Assembly (NCBI GenBank): GCA_900111435.1
Contig: FOIY01000004.1
Coordinates: 248,001-312,000 of the forward strand
DNA length: 64,000 bases
Origin: Ruminococcaceae bacterium KH2T8
GTDB taxonomy: Bacteria; Bacillota; Clostridia; Saccharofermentanales; Saccharofermentanaceae
Reading direction: 5' to 3'
Part shown: piece by piece, positions 17,728 through 26,459 of the stretch
How the letters are laid out: the number at the start of each line of letters is the position of its first letter
Position numbering within the stretch: the stretch's first letter is position 1
Program-made: the position numbers and the translations under genes
The notes under the pieces: model-generated
Seen by the model: only the letters and a program-made list of their open reading frames with translations
Told to the model about the DNA's origin: nothing
The model's database searches: none

Positions 17728-19716
17728 ATGATCTATTACGTTGATGCCAACGCTCTTACGGGAGGTAACGGCAGTAAGGAAGCCCCTTTTCACACGATAA
17801 GCGACGCGGCTTTTATAGCAAAACCGGGTGACGAGGTCGTAGTAGCTTCGGGTATCTACAGGGAGCATGTCATCCCCAGGAACAAAGGCGAAGAGAATGC
17901 GCGCATCGTCTATAGATCCGAGGTTCCGCTGGGTGCGGTCATCACAGGCGCAGAGGATCTTAAGGACTGGACAAGGTACGATGGAGATGTGTGGACCGCA
18001 AGTGTCGATAATGAGATATTCGGCGACTATAATCCCTATACGACATTTGTATGCGGCGACTGGTATTTTGCTCCTACGGTAAGACACACGGGAGCGGTAT
18101 TCCTTAACGATAAGATGATGTATGAGACGGTCACTTTGGATGAGTGTATCAGGGGTGACAAGACGAAAGATTCCTGGGATCCCGAAGGTTCGGCTTTCAA
18201 GTGGTTCAGCGAGCAGAAGGACGGAAAGACGGTATTTTATGCCAACTTCAAGGGCAAGGATCCAAATGCCGAGAAGGTCGAGATACTCGTTAGAAGAAAC
18301 TGCTTCATGCCTGAAGAGAACGGTATAGATTATATTACCGTGAGCGGATTTAATATCAACAAGGCCGCTACTACATGGGCGCCGCCTGCGGCATATCAGG
18401 ATGGAATGATCGGCCCTCACTGGAGCAAGGGATGGATAATCGAGGATTGTGAGATCTGGGGAAGCAAGTGCTGCGGAATATCGCTTGGTAAGTATAAAGA
18501 TCCTGAGAACGATATGTACTTTTATACAAAGCACGTTAAGAGCCCTACTCAGATGGAAAGAGATGCCGTCTGCAGAGGTCAGTATCACGGTTGGCTCAAG
18601 GAGAATATCGGTCACCATATCGTAAGAAGATGCCATGTCCATCACTGTGAGCAGACGGGTATCGTAGGTAGGATGGGTGCGGTATTCTCTACTATCGAGG
18701 ATTGCCATATCCATAATGTGTGCAACTCGCAGCAGCTCGGAGGAGCCGAGACGGCAGGTATCAAGATCCACGCCGCTATCGACGTGACGATCAGGAGAAA
18801 CCATATCCATAACTGTATCATGGGTGTATGGTGCGACTGGGAGGCTCAGGGTACCAGGATCTCGCAGAACATCCTTCACGATAACATGAGACCTGACGGC
18901 GTTGAGCCTGCAGAGGGCGCTATGTGGAGCAATGACGTATTCATCGAGGTAAGCCACGGACCTACTCTCATCGATAATAACCTGATGCTCTCGAAGGTAA
19001 GTGCGGTGATCCCGAGTGAAGGTATCGCTTTCGTACATAACCTCATGCTCGGTTCCATCACTTATCTGAACTCTGGCGTAGACAGCATGGTCAACGGTAC
19101 AAGGGAGCCCAGATATACTCCTTATCACATCAGGCACAGGACCGAAGTTGCCGGATTCATGACTATCCTTCACGGTGATGACAGGATCTATAACAACATA
19201 ATGATCCAGCACTATCCCGTTACCGATAAGGTAAGGACTGCCAAGGATTTCGACTTTGAAGTTGCGGGTACGGGGCACTTCGATATATTCCCTTCCTATG
19301 ATGAGTGGATCTCTCATTTCATGATGGACAGAGAACCTGATATGGGCAGGCTTGCCCAGTTCCATTTCGGACATCTCCCGGTATGGCTTGCGGGTAATGC
19401 ATACTTTAACGGCGCGACCGTCTGCAAGCACGAGAAGGACTACTTCAAAAATGATACAGATGAAGTATACGTAAAGTACGGAGAAGAAGACGGCAGGTTC
19501 TTCCTGGAGACCAATGTCTATGACATCATGAAGACATACTGTACCGAGCTTATCGACAGCGATGTCCTGGGATGTGCATTTGAGCCCGAGCAGAGATTCG
19601 AGAATCCCGACGAAACGCCGATCATATTTGATATCGACCTTCAGGGAAACCGGAGAGACGGAATGATAATCCCCGGTCCCTTTGCGGACGGTTTGTCAGG
19701 AAAGATCATATTGTGA
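17728..19716 (+). CDS. GH120-family beta-xylosidase (right-handed beta-helix)
   Basis: 662 residues from the ATG at 17728 (GAAAGGAG nine bases upstream); the frame runs open further 5' but without a start signal. The sequence closely follows the GH120 beta-xylosidase XylC of Thermoanaerobacterium as I remember it: GIDYITVSGF, WAPP, IGPHWSKGWIIED, HAAIDV, DWEAQGTR and FIEVSHGP. The catalytic nucleophile and acid/base correspond to Asp370 and Glu407; the loop between them is about 14 residues longer than in XylC. No signal peptide, so it probably acts in the cytoplasm on imported xylo-oligosaccharides. It is transcribed divergently from the acyltransferase gene. Substrate specificity is inferred from family. 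Confidence 0.88.
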   Translation: MIYYVDANALTGGNGSKEAPFHTISDAAFIAKPGDEVVVASGIYREHVIPRNKGEENARIVYRSEVPLGAVITGAEDLKDWTRYDGDVWTASVDNEIFGDYNPYTTFVCGDWYFAPTVRHTGAVFLNDKMMYETVTLDECIRGDKTKDSWDPEGSAFKWFSEQKDGKTVFYANFKGKDPNAEKVEILVRRNCFMPEENGIDYITVSGFNINKAATTWAPPAAYQDGMIGPHWSKGWIIEDCEIWGSKCCGISLGKYKDPENDMYFYTKHVKSPTQMERDAVCRGQYHGWLKENIGHHIVRRCHVHHCEQTGIVGRMGAVFSTIEDCHIHNVCNSQQLGGAETAGIKIHAAIDVTIRRNHIHNCIMGVWCDWEAQGTRISQNILHDNMRPDGVEPAEGAMWSNDVFIEVSHGPTLIDNNLMLSKVSAVIPSEGIAFVHNLMLGSITYLNSGVDSMVNGTREPRYTPYHIRHRTEVAGFMTILHGDDRIYNNIMIQHYPVTDKVRTAKDFDFEVAGTGHFDIFPSYDEWISHFMMDREPDMGRLAQFHFGHLPVWLAGNAYFNGATVCKHEKDYFKNDTDEVYVKYGEEDGRFFLETNVYDIMKTYCTELIDSDVLGCAFEPEQRFENPDETPIIFDIDLQGNRRDGMIIPGPFADGLSGKIIL

Positions 19717-19737
19717 TATATAGACGATAATCTATGG

Positions 19738-19770
19738 AAAGGCTCTGTGTTCAAACGCGGAGCCTTTTTA
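19738..19770 (+). terminator. Rho-independent terminator after the beta-xylosidase gene
   Basis: Arms AAAGGCTC (19738-19745) and GAGCCTTT (19760-19767); the stem continues inwards through TGTGT/ACGCG with wobble pairs, followed by a T-rich run. Confidence 0.85.
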
Positions 19771-19832
19771 ATTTTTTACATATCCTCTTATAACGTGCGT
19801 TATATTTTCGCAGGATAGGTCAATTTTCTCGA

Positions 19833-19860
19833 TTGACTGCCATTTTTGAACGGATATAAT
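19833..19860 (+). promoter_or_regulatory. Promoter of the ABC transporter operon
   Basis: TTGACT (19833-19838) and a perfect TATAAT (19855-19860) with a 16-base spacer, about 40 bases upstream of the first start codon. Confidence 0.75.
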
Positions 19861-19899
19861 TATAAAGATAGGGAAACGTCATGGACAGAAGGGGAATCT

Positions 19900-20838
19900 A
19901 TGGGCGAAGATTATTTGTTACAGACTACCGGCATCACTAAGCGATATAAGGATGTATTGGCAGTCGATCACATCGATCTGAAATTGAAAAAAGGCGAGAT
20001 ATACGGACTTATCGGTCGTAACGGAGCAGGTAAGACCACTCTTCTTAAGATGCTCGCGGGTTTGGCCAATCCTACCGAAGGTGATTATACGATATTCGGT
20101 CTGAACGGCAGGAAGACTGCTGAGCTTCGAGACAGAGTCGGCGTACTCATCGAAAGACCCGGGCTCTTCAATGGTCTTACGGCTTTCCAGAATATGAAGG
20201 TAAAATCTCTCGCCCTGGGACTCAATGATGATGCTTATATAAAAGAACTGCTCAAGACCGTCGGTCTTGATAATGTAGGGAAACGTCCGGTCAGGAAGTA
20301 TTCTCTCGGAATGAAACAGAGACTCGGTATCGCATTATCCCTTGTAGGCCATCCTGATCTGCTCCTGCTGGATGAGCCGATCAACGGTCTTGATCCTCAG
20401 GGAATAATCGAAGTAAGAGAGATCATCGAAAGACTTGCCAAAGAGCAGAACATTACGATCATCATCTCAAGCCATATACTTGAAGAACTTACTAAGACAG
20501 CTACACGATACGGAGTTATAAATGAAGGAAGGCTCATCGCCGAATTTACCCATGAAGAGCTTCTTGAGAGATGCAATCAACTCATCGAGTTAAGACCCGA
20601 TGATGCCACCAAGGCTGCGACTGTCCTTGAGTCGCTCGGTATCAGGGATTATAAGAATGTAGACAAGAGGACTATTCAAATATTCGAGAAAGTTGATGAA
20701 TGTGGCAACCTGGTGCTTGAGATGGCCAAGAACGGCATAGAGATACACGGTGTTGAGATAAAGCATCAGTCACTTGAAGATTATTATATTTCTCTGACCG
20801 AGAAAGATTCGCGTGCCAGACATGGAGATAAGAAGTGA
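19900..20838 (+). CDS. ABC transporter ATP-binding protein
   Basis: 312 residues from the ATG at 19900, preceded by AGAAGGGG; an in-frame ATG at 19846 overlaps the promoter and is rejected. Walker A is GRNGAGKTT, the ABC signature reads YSLGMKQRLGIA, Walker B is LLLLDEPINGLDPQG and the switch His is in ISSHILEEL. The C-terminal 90 residues are an accessory domain common to drug, bacteriocin or lantibiotic exporters of the BcrA type. Two permease genes follow with a 4-base overlap and a 13-base gap. Substrate unknown. Confidence 0.92.
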   Translation: MGEDYLLQTTGITKRYKDVLAVDHIDLKLKKGEIYGLIGRNGAGKTTLLKMLAGLANPTEGDYTIFGLNGRKTAELRDRVGVLIERPGLFNGLTAFQNMKVKSLALGLNDDAYIKELLKTVGLDNVGKRPVRKYSLGMKQRLGIALSLVGHPDLLLLDEPINGLDPQGIIEVREIIERLAKEQNITIIISSHILEELTKTATRYGVINEGRLIAEFTHEELLERCNQLIELRPDDATKAATVLESLGIRDYKNVDKRTIQIFEKVDECGNLVLEMAKNGIEIHGVEIKHQSLEDYYISLTEKDSRARHGDKK

Positions 20839-21623
20839 CAGACTATATCAAGGCAAGATTCTACGCATATCGCTATAGCCGCAATCTTATCGTCACACTG
20901 GTATCCATGGCGATCTGGATCGTTGGTAATATCATCAACGTCTATGTCTTGAATGGTCAGGGTGATAAGTTCAGTCTTTATTACGGTGTGTGGGCTTTCA
21001 CGGAATTTTATCTGTGCTTTATTCCCGTTGTTGCTTCTACATGGTATTTCAACACTTCGATAAACGGATTTGACGGAAATGTCCCTTTCCAGTCTAAAAA
21101 CAGGTGTTTTAATCTTTCCGCCGTTCTCTTTACCTATATGATGAACACCCTGATGATCATTGCAACACTGGTGTTAGGACTCGTAATTTATTCCATTCCT
21201 AACGGTATGGTCGTATATATCAATGATCCGGTGACAATGGCTAAAGGCTTGTCCATTCTCCTGTTGACGTCTTATTGCAGATGTTCATTCGTTATGTTTG
21301 TTACTGAGTTGACTGAGAGCCGCATCTGGGGAACCGTGCTCGGAATGTTGGTATCATGCGGAATGTTCGGAGATTTTGTGTGTGCGTTTGAGGTTACCCT
21401 TTATGCTGCTATCGGTGTTAAAGAGACGACGATGCCGCTTACGTCATTCACATCGTACTATATGATAAACAACATCATTCCGCATATTGCAGACGAAGAA
21501 GGCTTTATCGTAAGGACAATCCCGGGAAATGTTTTCTCGATGCTGATGCAGATGATAGTCTACATCGCATTGTTTACCTGGCTTACCACAATGATAAATA
21601 AACGAAAAGATGTATTGAGATAA
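20835..21623 (+). CDS. ABC-2 type permease subunit 1
   Basis: 262 residues with about six hydrophobic segments (for example LIVTLVSMAIWIVGNIINVYVL, TLMIIATLVLGLVIYSI, MLMQMIVYIALFTWL). The start is GTG at 20835, overlapping the stop of the ATPase gene (GTGA), so translation is coupled. Length and topology fit the roughly 250-residue permeases of BcrB or LanE/LanG-type exporters. No specific family could be fixed. Confidence 0.8.
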   Translation: MTDYIKARFYAYRYSRNLIVTLVSMAIWIVGNIINVYVLNGQGDKFSLYYGVWAFTEFYLCFIPVVASTWYFNTSINGFDGNVPFQSKNRCFNLSAVLFTYMMNTLMIIATLVLGLVIYSIPNGMVVYINDPVTMAKGLSILLLTSYCRCSFVMFVTELTESRIWGTVLGMLVSCGMFGDFVCAFEVTLYAAIGVKETTMPLTSFTSYYMINNIIPHIADEEGFIVRTIPGNVFSMLMQMIVYIALFTWLTTMINKRKDVLR

Positions 21624-21636
21624 AGGAGTAGGGACC

Positions 21637-22416
21637 GTGATCCATCTGCTTAATACTAATATGTACAGGATCTTAAGGGACAGGAGATTGCCAATAGTTA
21701 TAATCCTCTATCTGTCCGTATTTGTTATGACAACTACGTTGAATTCCAAAGCTTATATGCTCAAATATACGGGGACCGGCGAGTTGTTGAAATATCATTT
21801 CGTTAATGTAGAACCTGTGCCGGCGGATATTTTAAAATCATTTACCAGCGCCGACATACTGTTCGTAGCACTTGTCTATTCCATGTTCCTTTTTGCGGAT
21901 GAAAGAAGTGACAAAGTGTTTGAGAATATGTGCATGATCTATAAGAGCAGATGCAAAGTATTCCTTGCGAACTATTTATCGATCTGCAGTACAATCTTTA
22001 TTTTTACGGTAGCCAGGTTTTTGGGTGTAGCAGTGCTCAGTTTTATCTTTGGACAAGAGATCGTGATATTGAAGGAGTCGTTCAGTATTCCAAGCTATCT
22101 GACGTTTATTTTTTGTTTCTGCGCATACATAGCATTATTTTATTCGCTCTATATATTTACGAACAATGTATATGTTCCTCTGGCTACGCTCTTTGGTCCG
22201 TTTACTATAACATTCTGTCCGCGATTTATGGCGGAGTTACCATATGGAACTAAGCTCTATGATCTGTGTGTACTTTCCATTCTCGGATTTCCCGTGCTAT
22301 CAAGGGAAATGACGACCTGGGATAAGGCTCTTCCGTATATCGGCAGCTTCATCGCAATCATAGTAGTATTGCTGACGATATCCTCGATAATCGTTGAGAA
22401 GAGAGATGTTAAGTAA
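21637..22416 (+). CDS. ABC-2 type permease subunit 2
   Basis: 259 residues, about six hydrophobic segments, GTG start at 21637 with AAAGGAG upstream. It is similar in size and layout to the preceding permease (opening region with an acidic-flanked second segment: SADILFVALVYSMFLFADE), so the transporter is probably a heterodimeric membrane part plus the ATPase, as in LanFEG self-protection or peptide-export systems. No precursor peptide or two-component genes sit beside it. Confidence 0.8.
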   Translation: MIHLLNTNMYRILRDRRLPIVIILYLSVFVMTTTLNSKAYMLKYTGTGELLKYHFVNVEPVPADILKSFTSADILFVALVYSMFLFADERSDKVFENMCMIYKSRCKVFLANYLSICSTIFIFTVARFLGVAVLSFIFGQEIVILKESFSIPSYLTFIFCFCAYIALFYSLYIFTNNVYVPLATLFGPFTITFCPRFMAELPYGTKLYDLCVLSILGFPVLSREMTTWDKALPYIGSFIAIIVVLLTISSIIVEKRDVK

Positions 22417-22424
22417 AAAGATAT

Positions 22425-22458
22425 AAGAGCACGACAGATAAAGCCGTGCTCTTTTCTT
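22425..22458 (+). terminator. Rho-independent terminator after the ABC operon
   Basis: Arms AAGAGCACG (22425-22433) and CGTGCTCTT (22445-22453) followed by TTCTTAT. It lies directly before the convergent HTH-superoxide reductase stop codon. Confidence 0.85.
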
Positions 22459-23041
22459 ATATGCGTATTCTGTGAAGTCCGTGGCGATTGCAGTACGCGT
22501 AGACGTATCTTATGCGGTCGCGTCTGAGCCTTGTCTCGGCATTTCCTTCGGGATACAGCTTTACGAACTGAACTCCGTGATCTGATACCGCCGCGATAAA
22601 CGAGATGTAGTGATCCTTGGTCATCGGATGATCGATCGATACATAGTGTTCGTCTTCTATGTTCTCGAAAGAGATCGCATGCTCTTCATCAGCCTCCTCA
22701 GGGTCTAAAGCAGGGAGTGTGATGCCGCAGCAACTGACTACCGATTCACCGATCGTCCTTATGACATTTCCGCAGACCGGGCATACATAGAACCTGTTCT
22801 TGAGCATATTGGATGAGCGGTTACTGTTCCTGATGTCTTCGCCTGACAGTAGTTCGATCACCGAGATGTCGAGTGCCTTGGCAAGCGGCTCGATAAGACT
22901 TATATCAGGGAATCCCTGACCGGTCTCCCATTTGCTTATCGCCTTGCTGCTTACGAAAAGCTGATCTGCGAGCTCCTCCTGCGTCATCTTCTTATTCTCG
23001 CGGAGCTTTCTGATCACGGCTCCTGTTACATATCTGTCCAT
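22457..23041 (-). CDS. HTH-desulforedoxin-superoxide reductase fusion
   Basis: 194 residues. Residues 5-62 form an XRE-type helix-turn-helix (RKLRENKKMTQEELADQLF...AISKWETGQGFPD). Residues 84-108 match the desulforedoxin FeCys4 centre (Cys87, Cys90, Cys104, Cys105). Residues 115-194 match the superoxide reductase centre: His121, HPM with His138, His144 and YCNRHG with Cys184 and His187 supply the four-His, one-Cys iron site. The residue before His121 is Glu where the model enzyme has the catalytic Lys48. It may detoxify superoxide and also sense redox state to regulate genes (inference). GGAGG precedes the ATG. HTH-Dx-SOR proteins have been described as a class, from memory. Confidence 0.9.
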   Translation of the reverse strand: MDRYVTGAVIRKLRENKKMTQEELADQLFVSSKAISKWETGQGFPDISLIEPLAKALDISVIELLSGEDIRNSNRSSNMLKNRFYVCPVCGNVIRTIGESVVSCCGITLPALDPEEADEEHAISFENIEDEHYVSIDHPMTKDHYISFIAAVSDHGVQFVKLYPEGNAETRLRRDRIRYVYAYCNRHGLHRIRI

Positions 23042-23095
23042 GTTTTCTTCCTCCTTACGCTACAAGCCTACCATCATTCTTGTGCGTCAGACCAC

Positions 23096-23108
23096 CCACG
23101 CATCGTGG
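23096..23108. promoter_or_regulatory. Palindrome upstream of the HTH-SOR gene, possible operator
   Basis: CCACG-CAT-CGTGG is a perfect 13-base palindrome 55 bases upstream of the HTH-superoxide reductase start, in the space shared with the divergent gene at 23250. Its position suits an autoregulatory operator; no binding evidence. Confidence 0.35.
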
Positions 23109-23249
23109 AGTTTTAGTTTTATCTTATAGATAACTGAAAAATCTCTTAACTTTATTTAACATTTCTTAAACTAATCGACTATATCTTAAACTCACTATCC
23201 AAATTCAAGTGCTAACATTTGGACAAGGGTAATACCTTGGGGGTGTGTT

Positions 23250-24344
23250 ATGAATAAGCGCAAATTGATGAGATTTGCCTGTGTTTCTATTATTTCATTA
23301 GCTGTAATTATCAGATCAATGCTCTTATTATCGTGCCTGATGATCGGAGTTCCTTTTCATGCGAAGATTCCGGGAACATCGATAATAAAAGATGTTGAAT
23401 CGGTTACTTCAAGTGAATTTGTGGATAAATATTTTGGCGGGGGTATGGGATATACAGACTGGGATACGTATGATCCTCCCGTAGCGGGTTCCGTTATTAA
23501 TGTTACATGCAGTGTTAATTCGCTTCCCGGAAGTGATCCTCATGTTATGTCGCTTTATATTTTCAAGGCGGGTATGGAATCTTACAGTACTCCCGTTGCT
23601 GTTTTACAAAGCCATTCATCATGTTCGGGCTATTATGAATTTACCGGTCAGTTTCCTGAAATAATGAATACGGGGCTTTATACATTTGTTATAGTAAATG
23701 AATTATGTGTAGTTGATACTGTCTTTACATATCCGATATGTTCGTTAGCGTCCGAGTCTAAAGTAGTTCACTCTGAGATGGTATCGGCAAAACCCGTGAT
23801 CTATATGTATCCAGAAGAAGATACAGAGGCGTTCGTATCGCTCGACTATAACGGGGAATTAACTTGCACGTACCCTTCGTACAATGACGATTACGGATGG
23901 CATGTAATGGCACATCCGGGAGGAGTCATAACCGATCTTGAAGGTGGTAGAGATTACGATTATCTCTATTGGGAAGGATTGACCACTGAGATATTCGATT
24001 TTGATCAAGCTGTCTGTGTTCGCGGTTGCGATACTGCTTCCTTCCTCGAAGAATATCTGGAGGCATCGGGACTTACCTACAGTGAGATAGATGATTTCAT
24101 TACTTATTGGCTTCCTAAGATGGAGTGTAATGAGTATAACCTGATATCATTCCCCGTCTCGGAATACGAAGAGATAGCAGAACTTAATGTTGAGCCTGAT
24201 CCTGACACAGTGATCAGAGTTTATATGGTATTTACTCCTTTGGATGAAGAAGTGTATATCCCCGAGGAACAGCAGCTTCAGATGCCGACTCCTGTCGAGA
24301 GAACAGGATTTACAGTAGTTGAGTGGGGAGGTTCAGAGGTATAA
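23250..24344 (+). CDS. Exported or membrane-anchored protein, tandem paralogue A
   Basis: 364 residues. The N-terminus is a signal/anchor segment (residues 9-33) containing LLSC, a possible lipobox with Cys29. Residues about 45-165 form a beta-rich domain that differs from the neighbour paralogue. Residues 180-364 form a conserved domain beginning AKPVIYMYPE with TYPSYNDDYGWHVMAHPGG, YDYLYWEG and CNEYNLISFP. I have seen similar KPVIYLYP-type domains in many bacteria but know no function. The second paralogue follows after 2 bases. It is divergent from the HTH-SOR gene across 208 AT-rich bases that contain a repeated TCTTAAACT. Confidence 0.75.
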   Translation: MNKRKLMRFACVSIISLAVIIRSMLLLSCLMIGVPFHAKIPGTSIIKDVESVTSSEFVDKYFGGGMGYTDWDTYDPPVAGSVINVTCSVNSLPGSDPHVMSLYIFKAGMESYSTPVAVLQSHSSCSGYYEFTGQFPEIMNTGLYTFVIVNELCVVDTVFTYPICSLASESKVVHSEMVSAKPVIYMYPEEDTEAFVSLDYNGELTCTYPSYNDDYGWHVMAHPGGVITDLEGGRDYDYLYWEGLTTEIFDFDQAVCVRGCDTASFLEEYLEASGLTYSEIDDFITYWLPKMECNEYNLISFPVSEYEEIAELNVEPDPDTVIRVYMVFTPLDEEVYIPEEQQLQMPTPVERTGFTVVEWGGSEV

Positions 24345-24346
24345 GA

Positions 24347-25501
24347 ATGAAAAAGAAAACTATTCTTTGTTCGGCTATTGCTGTTGGATTGATCATAACG
24401 ATATTAATATTCAATGGTCTTTCCATGTTTTTGTTGCATCCTAAATTATTGTTTTCAACGATGTTTAATCGCACCTATATTGCAAGTGTTGAATCCGTTG
24501 TCTCTACGATAGATAATTCTGATCCTAATGCATTGGGAGGGGAGAGGATTGTCTATGATCCTCCTGTAAGTGGGAGCAATTTTACGGTAGTCTGCCGTCT
24601 AAACCTCGGTATCAGCGAGGCACAAGTGAGTGGAATGAAACTAAAGATCTATCAGGAGAATAATGTCATTCCTATTGCAAGCTTTGATCGTGTAGCATAT
24701 GACCGTTGCAGAATAGGATTTCAAGGTTATATTCTGCCTGAGGTTATAACTGAAGCAAAAAAAGGAAATATAGAGAATGAATATGTTATCTTTAATGGTA
24801 ATCTTCCAAACGGATTGGAGACTGGAAGGTATTATTTTGTAATCCTCGATAATTATAATTTGGTAGATACAGTATTTTCATATACCATAGCAGCGACTGA
24901 GAAGGAATCTGATATTAAAGATGCTTTTATCCCGGAAGATGTCGCAAAGCCGGTAATCTATATGTATCCCGAAACAGATACTGAAGTTAATGTTTCGCTG
25001 GATCTGGATGGTGAATTCACATGTACATATCCTTCGTATAATGACGATTACGGATGGCATGTAATGGCACATCCGGGAGGTGTCATTACCGATCTTGAAG
25101 CCGGTAGAGAATACGATTATCTCTATTGGGAAGGCAGGGGAGATGTTCCCGATGATTTTGAGCATGCTGTATGTGTTCGCGGATGCGACACCGCGACCTT
25201 CCTCGAAGAATATCTGGAGGCATCGGGGCTTACCTATAGTGAGATAGATGATTTCATAACTTATTGGCTTCCTAAGATGGAGTGTAATGAGTATAACCTG
25301 ATCTCATTCCCGATAACTGAATATGAAGAATTGGCAGAGCTTCATGTCAATCCGGAGCCTGATACGGTGATCAGAGTTTATATGGTATTTACTCCTTTGG
25401 ATGAAGAAGTATATATCCCCGAGGAACAGCAACTTCAGATGCCGACACCTGTCGAGAGAACAGGATTTACAGTAGTTGAGTGGGGAGGTTCAGAGGTTTA
25501 A
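24347..25501 (+). CDS. Exported or membrane-anchored protein, tandem paralogue B
   Basis: 384 residues from the ATG at 24347, which has GAGGT upstream; an in-frame ATG at 24323 lies inside paralogue A. It has one N-terminal membrane segment (about 5-27) without lipobox, a divergent middle, and a C-terminal domain from about residue 200 almost identical to that of paralogue A, with the same AKPVIYMYPE opening and identical end GFTVVEWGGSEV. The last roughly 130 bases of the two genes differ at only a few positions by eye. It converges on the PfkB kinase gene with a 2-base gap. Confidence 0.75.
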   Translation: MKKKTILCSAIAVGLIITILIFNGLSMFLLHPKLLFSTMFNRTYIASVESVVSTIDNSDPNALGGERIVYDPPVSGSNFTVVCRLNLGISEAQVSGMKLKIYQENNVIPIASFDRVAYDRCRIGFQGYILPEVITEAKKGNIENEYVIFNGNLPNGLETGRYYFVILDNYNLVDTVFSYTIAATEKESDIKDAFIPEDVAKPVIYMYPETDTEVNVSLDLDGEFTCTYPSYNDDYGWHVMAHPGGVITDLEAGREYDYLYWEGRGDVPDDFEHAVCVRGCDTATFLEEYLEASGLTYSEIDDFITYWLPKMECNEYNLISFPITEYEELAELHVNPEPDTVIRVYMVFTPLDEEVYIPEEQQLQMPTPVERTGFTVVEWGGSEV

Positions 25502-25503
25502 AG

Positions 25504-26430
25504 TCAGCCTTCGTTCTCGATCTCTTCGATCGTCGGCAGTGCCGGTATGCCGCCCTGTTTTTGTACGCACAATCCGCCTGATATGGTGCCGTATCTTGCT
25601 GCAGTTGTGAGCTTGTCCCATGTAAGATCCGAGACGGACTTTACATCTTGTCTTAAAAGACTTGAGAGGAACGCACCCCAGTATGCATCACCGGCACCTG
25701 TGGTATCTATCGCCTGAACATTCATAGCGGGGAATATCTCGCTCTGATCTTTATAGTAAACAGCCGATCCGTCACCGCCGAGTGTCAGGACTACAGCCGA
25801 GATCCCGAATTCCTTCATGGCGTTCGGGATGTTGTCTTTGCCGCCGACAAAATCAGTCTCTTCATCGGAGATCTTTAAAAGGTCAACGTAGGGAAGTATC
25901 TTCAGGACTTGTTCTTTACAGTCTTCGTAGCTCCAGATCTTATCTCTGAAATTGATATCGAAACTTATGAGCTTTCCGAGTTCTTTTGCTTTAGTGATCG
26001 CGTGAAGTACGGCATCCCGCTCGGGGAGTCCTGATTGACTTACGGATCCCGCATGGATGATATCCCATTTACTAAGATTGACTTTCTCCACATCTGATGT
26101 ATCGAGCAGGAGGTCTGCGCCGGGCTTTCGAGCAAAAGTAAATGACCTGTCGCCGCTCTCGTCGAGTGATACGAATGCCATGGTAGTAGTAGCTTCATCC
26201 GTTAATTCTGGGCAAAGGAGCTGAACGTTATTTTCCTCCATGGTCTTTTTGAGAAAGCGGCCGAAATCGTCGTAGCCGAGCTTGCCCAGGAATCCGGATC
26301 TTATCCCGTTTCTGCTGACGCTCACCGCGACATTGGCGGGAGCACCACCGGGATTAGCCGTATATGAATGCTCCATGCCGGGTACGGGCGTAAAGTCTAT
26401 AAGTATCTCTCCGATGCAAAGAATGCTCAT
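25504..26430 (-). CDS. PfkB-family sugar kinase, probably fructokinase
   Basis: 308 residues. The N-terminal GEILIDFTP and the PGGAPANVAVSVSRNG loop bind the sugar; the C-terminal DTTGAGDAYWGAF carries the catalytic Asp and anion hole. The overall sequence is most like bacterial fructokinases, which feed fructose 6-phosphate into glycolysis, but related ketose kinases are possible. An excellent GGAGG ribosome binding site lies before the ATG. It follows the RlmD-type gene by 29 bases on the same strand and may be co-transcribed. Confidence 0.85.
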   Translation of the reverse strand: MSILCIGEILIDFTPVPGMEHSYTANPGGAPANVAVSVSRNGIRSGFLGKLGYDDFGRFLKKTMEENNVQLLCPELTDEATTTMAFVSLDESGDRSFTFARKPGADLLLDTSDVEKVNLSKWDIIHAGSVSQSGLPERDAVLHAITKAKELGKLISFDINFRDKIWSYEDCKEQVLKILPYVDLLKISDEETDFVGGKDNIPNAMKEFGISAVVLTLGGDGSAVYYKDQSEIFPAMNVQAIDTTGAGDAYWGAFLSSLLRQDVKSVSDLTWDKLTTAARYGTISGGLCVQKQGGIPALPTIEEIENEG

Positions 26431-26459
26431 GGGATCCTCCTTATTGGATATAATCTGTA

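Noticed and set aside
17614-19431. 605-codon open frame on the minus strand opposite the beta-xylosidase gene
   Set aside because: No recognisable domain, composition typical of a shadow frame, and the plus-strand frame has clear GH120 motifs.
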